Assembly: GCF_900964775.1 (NCBI RefSeq)
Contig: NC_041815.1
Location: 13,357,443 to 13,421,442, forward strand
Direction: 5' to 3'
From: Scleropages formosus
Lineage: Eukaryota; Chordata; Actinopteri; Osteoglossiformes; Osteoglossidae
DNA: 64,000 nt
This document shows positions 23,135-34,219 of the stretch, in pieces. Below the pieces are notes generated by a model that searched no databases, was not told the DNA's origin, and worked only from the letters and a program-made list of their open reading frames with translations. The stretch's first letter is position 1, and each line of letters opens with the position of its first letter. The position numbers and the translations under genes were made by a program.

Positions 23135-24067
23135 ATGGAGAATTCATCTAAGGAGATCATTTTCACCCTCACTGGTCTGAATGACACAAGAACAAACAAG
23201 CACATTTATTTTGTTTTTGCCCTTCTCTCTTACCTCTTTACGCTTTTTGCAAACTTGACACTGATTGCGACCATTGTGCTGGACAAAGTTCTCCATGAAC
23301 CCATGCACATCTTCCTGTGCAATCTTTGTGTTAATGGGATTTTTGGTGCTACTGGATTCTACCTTAAATTTCTCATTAACCTTTTATCAGACTCTCATGT
23401 GGTGTCATATAGTGCATGTATGACTCAAACATTTGTAATCTACATATACCTGTTTTTCGAATTCACACATCTGACGGTCATGGCTTATGACAGGTATGTT
23501 GCCATATGCAGGCCACTGGAGTATCACTGCATTATGACTCCTCGGAAAGTTGGAACATTACTGCTAGTAGCATGGCTTCTGCCTTTCTGTGAGGCAAATG
23601 TTGGGCTTATTTTGACACTCCGTCTGTCCCTTTGTCAGTTTAAGATCAACAAACTTTACTGTTTCAATTGGGATGTGGTAAAACTGTCCTGCACAGACAC
23701 AACATCCAACAATTTATATGGTTACTTTCTGATGCTTTTGCATGTTTGCCAAGCCATATTTATAATAATCTCATATATCCACATCATCCGGACATGCCTG
23801 CAGTCCTGGGAAGAGCAGAGTAAGTTCATGGAGACCTGCATGCCTCACCTGATTACGTTGATCAACTTCACTTTGTTTCTTTTATTTGATGTCATGTATG
23901 CACGATATGGCTCAGACAACAGTCTGCAGACTCTTCGTAACATCCTGTCTGTGGAGTACCTCATCATTCCCCCTGTGCTTAATCCCCTGATTTATGGGTG
24001 GAAGCTAAAACAGATACGTAAGAGTATGTGGGGTTTGTGCAACAGCAAAGTTAGTACACTCAGATGA
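23135..24067 (+). CDS. Odorant receptor 4 (group A)
   Basis: Seven-transmembrane odorant receptor, 310 residues, first ATG used. Sequons near N3 and N16, LHEPMH at 53-58, MAYDRY at 116-121, KFMETC before TM6, NPLIYGWKLKQIR in TM7/C-tail. Unusual positions compared with the other ten: the loop-2 LCGS reads LCQF, GFYPK reads GFYLK, and the TM3 cysteine in the FCE motif reads FFE. The frame is intact, so these may be ligand-specific changes or early relaxation. An AATAAA lies at 24092-24097. Confidence 0.93.
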   Translation: MENSSKEIIFTLTGLNDTRTNKHIYFVFALLSYLFTLFANLTLIATIVLDKVLHEPMHIFLCNLCVNGIFGATGFYLKFLINLLSDSHVVSYSACMTQTFVIYIYLFFEFTHLTVMAYDRYVAICRPLEYHCIMTPRKVGTLLLVAWLLPFCEANVGLILTLRLSLCQFKINKLYCFNWDVVKLSCTDTTSNNLYGYFLMLLHVCQAIFIIISYIHIIRTCLQSWEEQSKFMETCMPHLITLINFTLFLLFDVMYARYGSDNSLQTLRNILSVEYLIIPPVLNPLIYGWKLKQIRKSMWGLCNSKVSTLR

Positions 24068-25058
24068 ACTGCAGAATATTTATGCACAGCAAATAAAAAG
24101 GTATATGTGTAAATAGTTCAAATTATGTAATTCCAAATTATATTCAGATTGATTTTCTTTTAGCAAGAGTATTTGTAGTTAGTTTTTTATTACTTTTTTT
24201 TCTGATTTTTTTTAAATGGCAGGGGGGAATCAGGGTGGATATCTGGAGAGTACATGACTCATGTGAAAATCAAATGCAATTCACAGTCATATGTTTTATT
24301 AGGAATTTTGCATGCTATTGTTTATGCATGACAGTGCTTGAAAAAAAATGTTTGTGTGTATCCTATATATGTTTTCTTAACCTCTTTCTTCATTGTAAGG
24401 GTATTTGGGTTAGGTGCTGTTTCTAATGGTACAGCCTAATCTTTAGTTCAAGCACTTATATAATTGCATGAGTAATTTGAAATAAATCATATGAAGTCTG
24501 TTAAAAATTAAAGTCTACAAAAAACAAAATGTTTCAACTTCTCTGCTTGCAAATCACTAAAATACTGTTTGCATTATGACCATGCTACACTGGTAATCTG
24601 CAGGAAAGCCAAGGGAGCACAAATTGTGCCATACTCTTATTGTTCAGGTAATTGCTACCTTTCCTTTGTTGTTCAACCAGAGTACTGAGAACATTTTTGT
24701 TGAACACTACCTGTTCTTTACTCTTTAGTATTTACTGAAGTGTAATACTGTACTACTCAAGAGTGTCAGAGAGTTTAACACCATCTTTCATTCAGATTGT
24801 TAAAGAGGCAGGCCATCTGTAAGTTGGCATCAAAAAGTATTATCACGTAAACTGTATGGGATATATTATAAAATACATCATTTCCATATTGTGAATGTTA
24901 CTGATAATGAAATTCCTTAAATTCTGCTAGTAATAGATATAATGACAGCACCTAAATCACCCATGTTCCTTAATCACAGTACATATGTTACACTGTATGT
25001 GTGGTCCTCTTTGCTAATTGCTGTATGCTGGTGGGCTTCTTGTAACTTTTTCACTTTC
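24068..25058. other. Gene-free interval downstream of OR4
   Basis: AT-rich. No gene, OR remnant or repeat family recognised. Confidence 0.5.
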
Positions 25059-25059
25059 T

Positions 25060-25375
25060 CTAACCACTTGTCCTCGTAAGGGTTGCGGCAGTCCCCAGCT
25101 GGGGAGAGAGTACAGCTTGAACAGGACACAAGATAATCACAGCGCAGCCACACACACACATGCACAATGGGCAATTTTGAATCGTCAATACACTTGTACT
25201 GCAAGTCTTTAGAAAGTGGGACGAAACCTGAGCACCCAGGGGAACTCACACACACACAGGGAGAACATGCAAACTCTGAGCAAAACATGAGCTACCCACA
25301 TCAGAAAAGCCTGGATAGTATGATATAGCCCAGATGGTATGGCGCAGCAACACTGCCTGCTGTGCAGGTGAAATG
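25060..25375 (-). repeat. V-domain SINE-like copy, diverged
   Basis: Reverse copy: 'accacttgtcctcgtaagggt' at the left, 'gggcaattttgaatcgtcaa', the central domain 'gggagaacatgcaaactctg' and a tRNA-like head end 'gatggtatggcgcagcaac'. Like the copy at 17085 it lacks the L2-type tail. Confidence 0.65.
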
Positions 25376-25594
25376 GGTGTAGAAAAAATAAAACAAGACT
25401 TATTGTTGGGTCTTAAGCACACAAAAAGCTGTTTTGTCAATTTTGATATAGTGATGTGTTAATATTTATAACAGAATTGCATTTTATTTTAATAGAATTT
25501 GTCAAGTTATACTTGATTTATGCATTTGTATATAAAATAATTTTTAGAACAATTATATATCTAATGCTGTAGTCCCCAGCAAATTTAGACAGGG

Positions 25595-25628
25595 GGTGGG
25601 CTTGTTGAAAGAAGAAAACCTACTAGTG
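25595..25628. repeat. Left arm of a perfect 34-bp inverted repeat
   Basis: The 34 bases here (starting GGTGGGCTTGTTGAAAG) are the exact reverse complement of 26389-26422. The arms are 760 bp apart and enclose a family 1 SINE. Sequence outside the arms does not continue the match. Confidence 0.9.
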
Positions 25629-25690
25629 TGAAAAGCAGGAGTTGTGCATTTTATTTCAAAGGTGTCTCCTATGAATACATCTGAAATTAC

Positions 25691-25906
25691 ACACACACAC
25701 ACACATTTTCTGAACCGCTTGTCCCATACGGGGTCGCAGGGAACCGGAGCCTAACCCGGCAACTCAGGGCATAAGGCCGGAGGGAGAGGGGACACAACCA
25801 GGATGGGACACCAGTCCGTCACAAGGCATCCCTAGCGGGACTTGAACCCCAGACCCACTGGAGAGCAGGACCCGGTCCAACCCACTGCACCACCGTGCCC
25901 CCTCCC
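25691..25906 (-). mobile_element. tRNA-derived SINE (family 1)
   Basis: Reverse copy with a short target duplication AAATTAC at 25684-25690 and 25907-25913. Lies inside the inverted repeat. Confidence 0.92.
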
Positions 25907-26388
25907 AAATTACGCATCACAGATAAAAATCAGAAAAGCAAATCATTTCATTAATGAAATAATATTTAATTACTAAGGTCAGCGCTGATGACTGAATTAC
26001 CAGATAAATACACAGTAAATTTTCCTGCAGTGGTGAAGTGCTCCATCCAAGGCATACCGCTGCTCAGCCTTGAGTCTCTTGACTCCAGGAAAGACTCCGC
26101 AACCCAGATCAGGCTGAGCAACTGTTGAAAACTGATGGATGGAAATACAGTTCAATGAGGCTTTATATTAAAACAAAATATATATACATTTCTGAATATC
26201 TCCTCAGAAGTTATATCTGAGACCTTTTCCACCTGCTTGTAAGTGTTAAAGTATCTGTCACTGTGTATGTATGCTTGAAACTTGTGAGAATGTAGAGGTA
26301 TGTTAGAGAACTTGTCAATAAAATTTGAACTCAAGCATTTGGATGTATACTAGTACAAAACACATTTAATTTGTACAGATTTTTGACT

Positions 26389-26422
26389 CACTAGTAGGTT
26401 TTCTTCTTTCAACAAGCCCACC
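26389..26422. repeat. Right arm of a perfect 34-bp inverted repeat
   Basis: Exact reverse complement of 25595-25628. Confidence 0.9.
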
Positions 26423-26806
26423 TTCTACTTGCCATTTAGTGAATTGATTCATGGCTCTTTCTAAAATATTCATTTTAAACTTCAGCACTTTTTCAGACAT
26501 ATGGGTAAATTAAAAGCCTGAGGTTCACATCTGTTTTCCAGCACAAATTGTTAATGAAAATATGCAATTTTTGAAAATACCCTCCTAACAACCTGGTATT
26601 TTAATGTGTGACCAAATTTCATTCACACTGCTAAGTTTCATCTCAAAACAGCACACTGTAGTTTATGTTTAGAGTGAAGAAAATCGTTACCACCAAAATC
26701 TAGCAACTGCTTTAGATGTTAAGTTAACCTTCCTCTTTTATGGAAATAGAAATAGAGAAGTTATATGTTGATACTTCAGGACCGTTTTGGTTTTTCTGAG
26801 GGCAGC

Positions 26807-26920
26807 TAATTAACAAAGGCTCAGATGAATATACATCTCCAGGGTGCTGATGACATTTACAGTCTGAACAGCCCTTCCCTCTTTAAGTCCTGTGCATAAA
26901 TGGTCCAAATCCTTCTAGAG
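26807..26920 (+). promoter_or_regulatory. OR5 promoter module
   Basis: TAATTA at 26807-26812, then the Olf/EBF-like box CTCCAGGGTGCTGATGACA starting at 26837, then CATAAATGG starting at 26895, exactly 58 bp downstream. The same block with the same spacing precedes the other five group B genes. The ATG follows 281 bp later. A splice acceptor-like 'tttcatttacag' ends at 26992. Confidence 0.7.
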
Positions 26921-27175
26921 ATGTTCAGTACTTTGATTTCCTATGGACCACATAGTAATATTAACAGCTTAAGTGTTTATTTCATTTACAGATAGACCCT
27001 TATAAATTATCTGTCTTACCAAGCTTTTTAAATTTTAGTACTGAAGATTTGAATTTTACCCTTTTTCATTTTTAGATTAACATGACCACATTTTCTGCAT
27101 TTATGTCTATTTCAGCATAATGTAAAATCAGTGGCTTGTTTTTCAAAACTGATTTGTGTGATTCAAAGAAGAACA

Positions 27176-28096
27176 ATGGAAAACTCATCAACAGCTGAAT
27201 TTCTTACTCTTTCTGGACTGCAAGGACAAGGGCACAGTAGATCAGTGTACTTTTCCCTCACCCTTCTCACTTACTTGCTGATTATTTCCGTGAATTTTAT
27301 TCTGGTTGTGACCATAATAACTGAAAAAACTCTCCATGAACCCATGTATGTATTCCTGTGTCACTTATGTGTTAATAGCCTATATGGGACTACAGGATTT
27401 TACCCCAAAATCCTACTGGACCTCCTGTCTGATGTTCATGTGATCTCATATAATTTATGCTTAATTCAACTTTATGTCATTTATACTTCTGTGTTGTGTG
27501 AAATTCCTATTCTAACAGTAATGGCTTATGACAGATATGTAGCAATATGTAGGCCTTTAGAATACCACACAGTTATGACTCCTCTGACGGTTAAGGTAAT
27601 GTTGTTTTTTTCTTGGTGTTTTCCTTTGTCTTGGTGTGCTTTCATTGTTTTGTCTACCTTCAGGCGGCCTTTATGTGGCTCTCACATAGATAAATTGTAC
27701 TGTGATAACTGGTCAGTTGTAAAACTCTCCTGTGTGCCAAACACAGTCAACGATGTACTTGGATATATTATGATCACTTTAGAAATAACGCAAGCATTCT
27801 TCACTTTATATTCTTACTACTGCATTGTGAGGGTGTGTCTGAAATCTAAGGAAGGGAGAAGAAAATTTATGCAAACCTGTCTGCCACATTTAGTGGCAAT
27901 TGTGAATTTTATGATTGCAAACTTGTTTGATGTTATGTACAGCAGGTATGGCATTGACAGCCTTCCTTTGACTCTGCGCAACATTATGGCAGTTGAATTT
28001 CTGGTTATTCCGCCTCTTCTCAACCCCGTAATATATGGACTCAATTTGCAAAAAATACGGAGTACACTGATAAATGCTGTAAGATGCATAAGGTAA
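27176..28096 (+). CDS. Odorant receptor 5 (group B)
   Basis: Seven-transmembrane odorant receptor, 306 residues from the ATG at 27176 (MENSSTAEF...). The in-frame ATG 15 codons upstream is not conserved in sister genes. LHEPMY at 53-58, MAYDRY at 116-121, loop-2 LCGSHIDKLYCDNW, KFMQTC, NPVIYG in TM7. From about 27378 to the stop and 3' flank it is nearly the same sequence as OR6 (31899). Its replacements relative to OR6 (for example RRPLCG, VND, GID) are not shared by OR9 or OR11, so OR5 looks like the derived copy. Confidence 0.94.
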   Translation: MENSSTAEFLTLSGLQGQGHSRSVYFSLTLLTYLLIISVNFILVVTIITEKTLHEPMYVFLCHLCVNSLYGTTGFYPKILLDLLSDVHVISYNLCLIQLYVIYTSVLCEIPILTVMAYDRYVAICRPLEYHTVMTPLTVKVMLFFSWCFPLSWCAFIVLSTFRRPLCGSHIDKLYCDNWSVVKLSCVPNTVNDVLGYIMITLEITQAFFTLYSYYCIVRVCLKSKEGRRKFMQTCLPHLVAIVNFMIANLFDVMYSRYGIDSLPLTLRNIMAVEFLVIPPLLNPVIYGLNLQKIRSTLINAVRCIR

Positions 28097-29054
28097 CATA
28101 GTGGCCCACAGAAGGAAATGTGTAGAAAAAAATCTCTGAAAAGTTGCGAGTTGATATTAACTAGAACAACCTCTTGTTTATGTTTTGTACTGTGTTTCCA
28201 CTTACAATATACAATAAGCTGCCAAACTCTGTCTAAATATTTACGTACTGATGCCTGGAAGTGTTATTTAATCCAAACTGGAAACAGGAAAAAACATCCT
28301 TTTAACAATTGGGTTTTATACTGTTTTAAGTAAATTATAAATGGAAATTTTATGAAAAATAATGTGTTGATTTGTTCAGAGACACTAGAATGTTCCAACA
28401 CCCTAAGAGTTTAATGGAAACTGTATTCTCCTCAGGGTTTTATTCTGGTTTTCTTTTTTCAGTTATAGCTCAGTATGGCATTAGAACACTGTCAAGGGCT
28501 CAGGACACAAGGCCGCCTGAATAATGACACACTGCTGTCCCTTTACTAGTAAAGACATTTAAAGTATTTGGTTTACTTTCTCAGTCATCCCAGCTTCAAA
28601 ACCTATAAATTGGGTGTGTATAAATTGTGTATTATTGTTATTTTTACTAATTCCATTCTTTGCTACTGTATCTTTCTTTTTAAAATGACTGACAGTATTT
28701 GCTCTGTTACCTATACAGCTGGATATTTTAACCAAATCAATTCAAACTAAGTTTTTTGTTGTTTGCATTGGCCCTAAAAACTATGGGAAATTTTCTAAAA
28801 TTCCAAAAACATTTTTTCAAATGGAAAAATGGCTACAAGGAAGGAGTCACTTCAATCACTGAGTAAAACTCATGTTCACCGAACGATGTAGACCAAGAAT
28901 TTTCATAAAAACAAACCAAAAACTTTTTTGACAAAATGAACCATTGAGTGTGTTCTTTGTACCACAACACTATTTTAATGTAGAGATTTGCAGACATGCA
29001 TATAATTTTTTTTATTATTATTCTCACATTTTGGCATTTTTTTGTATGTTTGGT
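28097..29054. other. Gene-free 3' flank of OR5 (duplicated at 32820-33776)
   Basis: AT-rich. No independent gene. Short ORFs here recur identically in the second unit because the DNA is duplicated, not because they are conserved as proteins. Confidence 0.6.
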
Positions 29055-29285
29055 TTTGCCAGTTTTACTGGAAATGATTTTCCATTGGTGCATGTGTATT
29101 TTCCTGTAATCTGAGTGTGAATGAAACTTGTAGTGCTGCTGCAAGTGGTGGTTTTGTCCTGTTCAGAATACAGTTCTATACAGATCTATTGTAATTTTTT
29201 TCCATACTTTTGAGTAATTCATGCTGATGATAACAGCATACAGCCATATCATCAAGAAAAAACTGCAATCACGGGAGGTGAGTGT
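29055..29285 (+). pseudogene. OR remnant, unit 1
   Basis: Host OR fossil of group A type. 'ttttactggaaatgattttcc' to 'gtgtgaatgaaacttgtag' aligns with ILLEKVLHEPMHIFLCNLCVNGICGA (TM1-loop-TM2). After a large internal deletion, 'gctgatgataacagcatac' to 'actgcaatcacggg' aligns with LIIISYIHIIRTCLQSQ (TM5/loop 3). An exact second copy lies at 33777-34007. Confidence 0.8.
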
Positions 29286-29497
29286 ATATGGGTGGATTGC
29301 CCTCATAGTCGTTTTTTGTTAATCTTAAATCATATGTAATTTATCATACAGCTCATCATAAATTTATGAGATTTAATAGCAAAAGTGTAAATTATTGCTT
29401 TCAGGTTAGAGTTATTAAAACACATATATTTTCTTGACTTCTTCGTTGTTGAGTGTATCCCTAGACATTCTAAAATGCACAATTATGTTTAATTGAG

Positions 29498-29706
29498 GAA
29501 GGGGGTGTGGTGGCGCAGTGGGTTGGACCAGGTCCTGCGCTCCGGTGGGTCTGAGGTTCGAGTCCCACTTGGGGTGCCTTGCGACGGACTGGTGTCCTGT
29601 CTTGGGTGTGTCCCCTCCCCCTCCAGCCTTACGCCCTGTGTTGCCAGGTAGGCTCCGGTTCCCCGCGACCCTGTATAGGACAAGCGGTTCAGAAAATGTG
29701 TGTGTG
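29498..29706 (+). mobile_element. tRNA-derived SINE (family 1), unit 1 copy
   Basis: Forward copy, target duplication TGTTTAATTGAG at 29486-29497 and 29707-29718. Confidence 0.95.
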
Positions 29707-29759
29707 TGTTTAATTGAGTTCCTTTCATAAATATGTAAGTTTTCTAACAAAATATCTTA

Positions 29760-31119
29760 TAATGGGTGGTGTAGAAGTAGACTGTTGTAAAGTTTATAAA
29801 GTATAACAAGCCAGTTGTTTTATTAGTTCTGATATTTATTTTGAAATTACACAAGCATTATTCTAAAAATCTGTGCAAACTGGTATTCATAACTTTAGCT
29901 ATGCCATTCTAAATCCAAGCTTCATTTCAACTCAGTCAAAGTGAATAAAAAAAGAAAAAACTATTTGGACACCCTCAATATTGTGCTGGTAAATTTCTGT
30001 GCGCCTTATGACCTTAGCACACTAGATATCTATAGCAAGCCAAGGGAATGAGAACTGGTTCATGTCTGTGGTGGAAATAGCTGGGCCATGTACTCTTTGC
30101 TGATCATAACAACACCTACACTTAGCCAAGTACTTCAGCCAGGTTGTTGGTGATTCAAGCAAATAGCTCTATTCCCCCAAGTATGTAATGTTGCCAGGTG
30201 TAACCTTAAGCACACAGAACGAAAAGAATTTGGTGGCACACAAGAAAAGGTTGCAACCAATGTTCAAGCCTTCAAAGTCAGAATGGGTGCAGCCAGGAAA
30301 GAAAAAGTGAGTAACTGGCATGAAAAAACTGGCTGAAAAGGGATTTAAATTTTAAAAAACATATGGTTCAAAGGATTTTAACTTTAATATGCTGATAAAG
30401 GGAATTTTTCACTTTACATTTCATATCATTTGTACAGTTGTACAATTGCCCACAGTGCTGTTTGTGCATATAAGTATTGCCCCAAAACATTGTAATAAGG
30501 CTGTGTTCCTTTTCATCAGTAAACACACTCAAGCACTGACTAAGTATTGTTTTTTTTTTTTTTTACCTTGAGCTAAAAGGTATGGATAAGACTCTGTGAT
30601 ATCACGTACACAGTTTTGCAGCAGACATAAATGTCCACAAAGATAAAATTGTTCAAGCATATATATCAAATCAAATCAAATGAAATCATGTTATCATAAT
30701 ATTATATTAAGCTTGATAGATAAAATTGTTTTAAAACAACCTACTTCCAAGAGTAGTACATGCTGTTGTCAGAAAATACCAGTGTAATTTCTCCTGCCCT
30801 GACCAGCAAAGGTGCAAAACAGTACCTTTGAATACAATCATTGAATAGATCCAGAAAACCATTAAGCTTTTTAGTTCAGTTTAGCTATTTCACTGAATAA
30901 ATTATCTAATAAAAGCTTACATTTTCTTCTGTTTTGTTTGAAGATACAGTATGATGTCACATCCCCTGAGAATAATTCTTTTACCAGTAGGGGTCCTCAT
31001 CTAAAACAACCCAGTAGGACCCAGCACACCCATGTTCCATCCACCTATCAAACAAAGTCTGTGAAAAAAGTGAAGCAGAATCACAAAACTTGCTGAATTC
31101 CATGGAGACAACATACTCT
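29760..31119. other. Gene-free interval inside the duplicated unit
   Basis: No gene supported. Contains a T-run near 30551-30565 that differs slightly in length between the two units. Repeats at 34482-35841. Confidence 0.5.
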
Positions 31120-31400
31120 TACCAGAGATTTTCCTTGCACTTTGACCACACCCATGGCCATGACCTCAGCTCTGCTCTTTGACCATGACCTCGACCCTTG
31201 GCATTGCTCCATGACAACAACCTTGGCTCTGACCTACAACCACAGCATAGCCCCTACCTCATCTTTGTCCTCCTGAGTCCAATCCTGTGTCTTCACATCC
31301 CAGGCACCTCATGACCCACTTTGGTTCCTGGTGCACGTTAGCCCAATTCACTGAATAAACTTTGCATTAGGGTTCATTTCATCATCAATCTGTGACAGCA
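31120..31400. repeat. Dispersed repeat with 'gacc(t)' periodic text, unit 1
   Basis: Low-complexity sequence built from degenerate 'gaccatgacctcagctctg' units, then a unique-looking block ending in an AATAAA (31353-31358). A homologous, more diverged copy lies at 48775-49235 and the tandem duplicate at 35842-36122. Class unknown. Confidence 0.6.
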
Positions 31401-31518
31401 TGACAACAGCAGGTAATTATGGAAAATCAGACATTTTTCTAATTTATTTTGAAAACTGCAACATAACTATTTCTAATATTTTACATCTTTTCTTAATGAG
31501 AAAGGCTCATTAACAAAT

Positions 31519-31620
31519 TGTCAGATGAATACACATCTCCAGGGTGCATATCACATTTTTAGTTTGAAAAGCCCATCCCACATGGAGTCCTGTGTATAAA
31601 TGGTCTAAATCCTTCTAGTT
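31519..31620 (+). promoter_or_regulatory. OR6 promoter module
   Basis: CTCCAGGG box starting at 31537 and TATAAA at 31595-31600, 58 bp apart, 304 bp before the ATG. Practically identical to the OR7 promoter because the two share the duplicated 5' flank. Acceptor-like 'tttccatttacag' ends at about 31730. Confidence 0.75.
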
Positions 31621-31898
31621 GCACAGTGCTCTAGTAGTCTTCAAACAGAGGGCTACACAGTAATATGAATTCATACTGAAAATTCAAGATAATACAATGC
31701 TGCATTCATAATGGTTTATTCCATTTACAGATAGGTGAAGAAACTGTGGGCTGGAGATTTGGATTCTATCCTTATTCATTTTTGGTATATGAATGTAACT
31801 ACATTCCCTGTATTCCAGTAAACTGCAACATAACTTAGGAAATATGTTGTATAACTACTTCCTTGTTAAAATTATAACTGTAAATTTCAAGAAAAGTG

Positions 31899-32819
31899 AT
31901 GGAAAACTTTTCCACTGTTGAATTCATTACCCTCTCTGGATTACAAGGATTAGGGGGAAATAGATCAATCTACTTCACCTTGACTCTTCTCACCTACCTG
32001 CTGATCGTTTCGGTGAATTTCACTCTCATTTCCACAATAGTTATTGAAAAAACTCTCCATGAACCCATGTATATATTTCTGTCTAATTTATGTGCTAATA
32101 GCCTATATGGGACTACAGGATTTTACCCCAAAATCCTACTGGACCTCCTGTCTGATGTTCATGTGATCTCATATAATTTATGCTTAATTCAACTTTATGT
32201 CATTTATAGTTCTCTGTTGTGTGAAATTCATATTCTAACAGTAATGGCTTATGACAGATATGTAGCAATATGTAGGCCTTTAGAATACCACACAGTTATG
32301 ACTCCTCTGACGGTTAAGGTAATGTTGTTTTTTTCTTGGTGTTTTCCTTTGTTTTGGTGTGTTTTCATTGTTTTGTCTACCTTCAGCCTGCCTTTATGTG
32401 GCTCTCACATAGATAAATTGTACTGTGATAACTGGTCAGTTGTAAAACTCTCCTGTGTGCCGAACACAGTCAACAATGTACTTGGATATATTATGATCAC
32501 TTTAGAAATAACGCAAGCATTCTTCACTTTATATTCTTACTACTGCATTGTGAGGGTGTGTCTGAAATCTAAGGAAGGGAGAAGCAAATTTATGCAGACC
32601 TGTCTGCCACATTTAGTGGCAATTGTGAATTTTATGATTGCAAACTTGTTTGATGTTATGTACAGCAGGTATGGCTCTGACAGACTCCCTTTGACTCTGC
32701 GCAACATTATGGCTGTTGAATTTCTGGTTATTCCGCCTCTTCTCAACCCCATAATATATGGACTCAATTTGCAAAAAATACGGAGTACACTGATAAATGC
32801 TGTAAGATGCATAAGGTAA
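31899..32819 (+). CDS. Odorant receptor 6 (group B), chimeric OR7/OR5
   Basis: Seven-transmembrane odorant receptor, 306 residues from the ATG at 31899 (the preceding codon is GTG). Codons 1 to about 67 and the whole 5' flank match OR7; from about 32101 (SLYGTTGFYPK onward) the sequence and 3' flank match OR5. MAYDRY at 116-121, LCGSHIDKLYCDNW, KFMQTC, NPIIYG. One conserved residue is altered at the start of TM2 (IFLSNLC instead of IFLCNLC). The frame is intact across the junction, so it is probably functional, with a hybrid of OR7 N-terminus/TM1 and OR5 TM2-TM7. Confidence 0.95.
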   Translation: MENFSTVEFITLSGLQGLGGNRSIYFTLTLLTYLLIVSVNFTLISTIVIEKTLHEPMYIFLSNLCANSLYGTTGFYPKILLDLLSDVHVISYNLCLIQLYVIYSSLLCEIHILTVMAYDRYVAICRPLEYHTVMTPLTVKVMLFFSWCFPLFWCVFIVLSTFSLPLCGSHIDKLYCDNWSVVKLSCVPNTVNNVLGYIMITLEITQAFFTLYSYYCIVRVCLKSKEGRSKFMQTCLPHLVAIVNFMIANLFDVMYSRYGSDRLPLTLRNIMAVEFLVIPPLLNPIIYGLNLQKIRSTLINAVRCIR

Positions 32820-33776
32820 CATAGTGGCCCACAGAAGGAAATGTGTAGAAAAAAATCTCTGAAAAGTTGCGAGTTGATATTAACTAGAACAACCTCTTGT
32901 TTATGTTTTGTACTGTGTTTCCACTTACAATATACAATAAGCTGCCAAACTCTGTCTAAATATTTACGTACTTATGCCTGGAAGTGTTACTCAATCCACC
33001 TGGAAACAGGAAAAAACATCCTTTTAACAATTGGGTTTTATACTGTTTTAAGTAAATTATAAATGGAAATTTTATGAAAAATAATGTGTTGATTTGTTCA
33101 GAGACACTAGAATGTTCCAACACCCTAAGAGTTTAATGGAAACTGTATTCTCCTCAGGGTTTTATTCTGGTTTTCTTTTTTCAGTTATAGCTCAGTATGG
33201 CATTAGAACACTGTCAAGGGCTCAGGACACAAGGCCGCCTGAATAATGACACACTGCTGTCCCTTTACTAGTAAAGACATTTAAAGTATTTGGTTTACTT
33301 TCTCAGTCATCCCAGCTTCAAAACCTATAAATTGGGTGTGTATAAATTGTGTATTATTGTTATTTTTACTAATTCCATTCTTTGCTACTGTATCTTTCTT
33401 TTTAAAATGACTGACAGTATTTGCTCTGTTACCTATACAGCTGGATATTTTAACCAAATCAATTCAAACTAAGTTTTTTGTTGTTTGCATTGGCCCTAAA
33501 AACTATGGGAAATTTTCTAAAATTCCAAAAACATTTTTTCAAATGGAAAAATGGCTACAAGGAAGGAGTCACTTCAATCACTGAGTAAAACTCATGTTCA
33601 CCGAACGATGTAGACCAAGAATTTTCATAAAAACAAACCAAAAACTTTTTTGACAAAATGAACCATTGAGTGTGTTCTTTGTACCACAACACTATTTTAA
33701 TGTAGAGATTTGCAGACATGCATATAATTTTTTTTATTATTATTCTCACATTTTGGCATTTTTTTGTATGTTTGGT

Positions 33777-34007
33777 TTTGCCAGTTTTACTGGAAATGAT
33801 TTTCCATTGGTGCATGTGTATTTTCCTGTAATCTGAGTGTGAATGAAACTTGTAGTGTTGCTGCAAGTGGTGGTTTTGTCCTGTTCAGAATACAGTTCTA
33901 TACAGATCTATTGTAATTTTTTTCCATACTTTTGAGTAATTCATGCTGATGATAACAGCATACAGCCATATCATCAAGAAAAAACTGCAATCACGGGAGG
34001 TGAGTGT
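33777..34007 (+). pseudogene. OR remnant, unit 2
   Basis: Duplicate of the group A-type OR remnant at 29055-29285, with one visible base difference near 33858. Confidence 0.8.
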
Positions 34008-34219
34008 ATATGGGTGGATTGCCCTCATAGTCGTTTTTTGTTAATCTTAAATCATATGTAATTTATCATACAGCTCATCATAAATTTATGAGATTTAATA
34101 GCAAAAGTGTAAATTATTGCTTTCAGGTTAGAGTTATTAAAACACATATATTTTCTTGACTTCTTCGTTGTTGAGTGTATCCCTAGACATTCTAAAATGC
34201 ACAATTATGTTTAATTGAG

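Larger units (their letters stand above)
27378..32100. repeat. Tandem segmental duplication, unit 1 (4723 bp)
   Basis: Starts inside the OR5 exon and ends inside the OR6 exon. Every landmark recurs 4722-4723 bp later: the OR 3' end, the SINE at 29498, the OR remnant at 29055, the T-run near 30551, the promoter at 31537. Most of the non-coding sequence is identical by eye. The two SINE copies share the same target duplication, so they are products of the duplication and not separate insertions. Confidence 0.93.

Noticed and set aside
27817-28099. Antisense ORFs of 69-97 codons inside the group B OR exons (also at 32540, 44328, 58115, 61481)
   Set aside because: They shadow the conserved OR coding sequence on the opposite strand and follow its conservation. 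No independent features.
28568-30571. Identical small ORFs in both duplicated units (60-111 codons)
   Set aside because: Identity comes from the recent duplication of the DNA, not from protein conservation. None has a domain.
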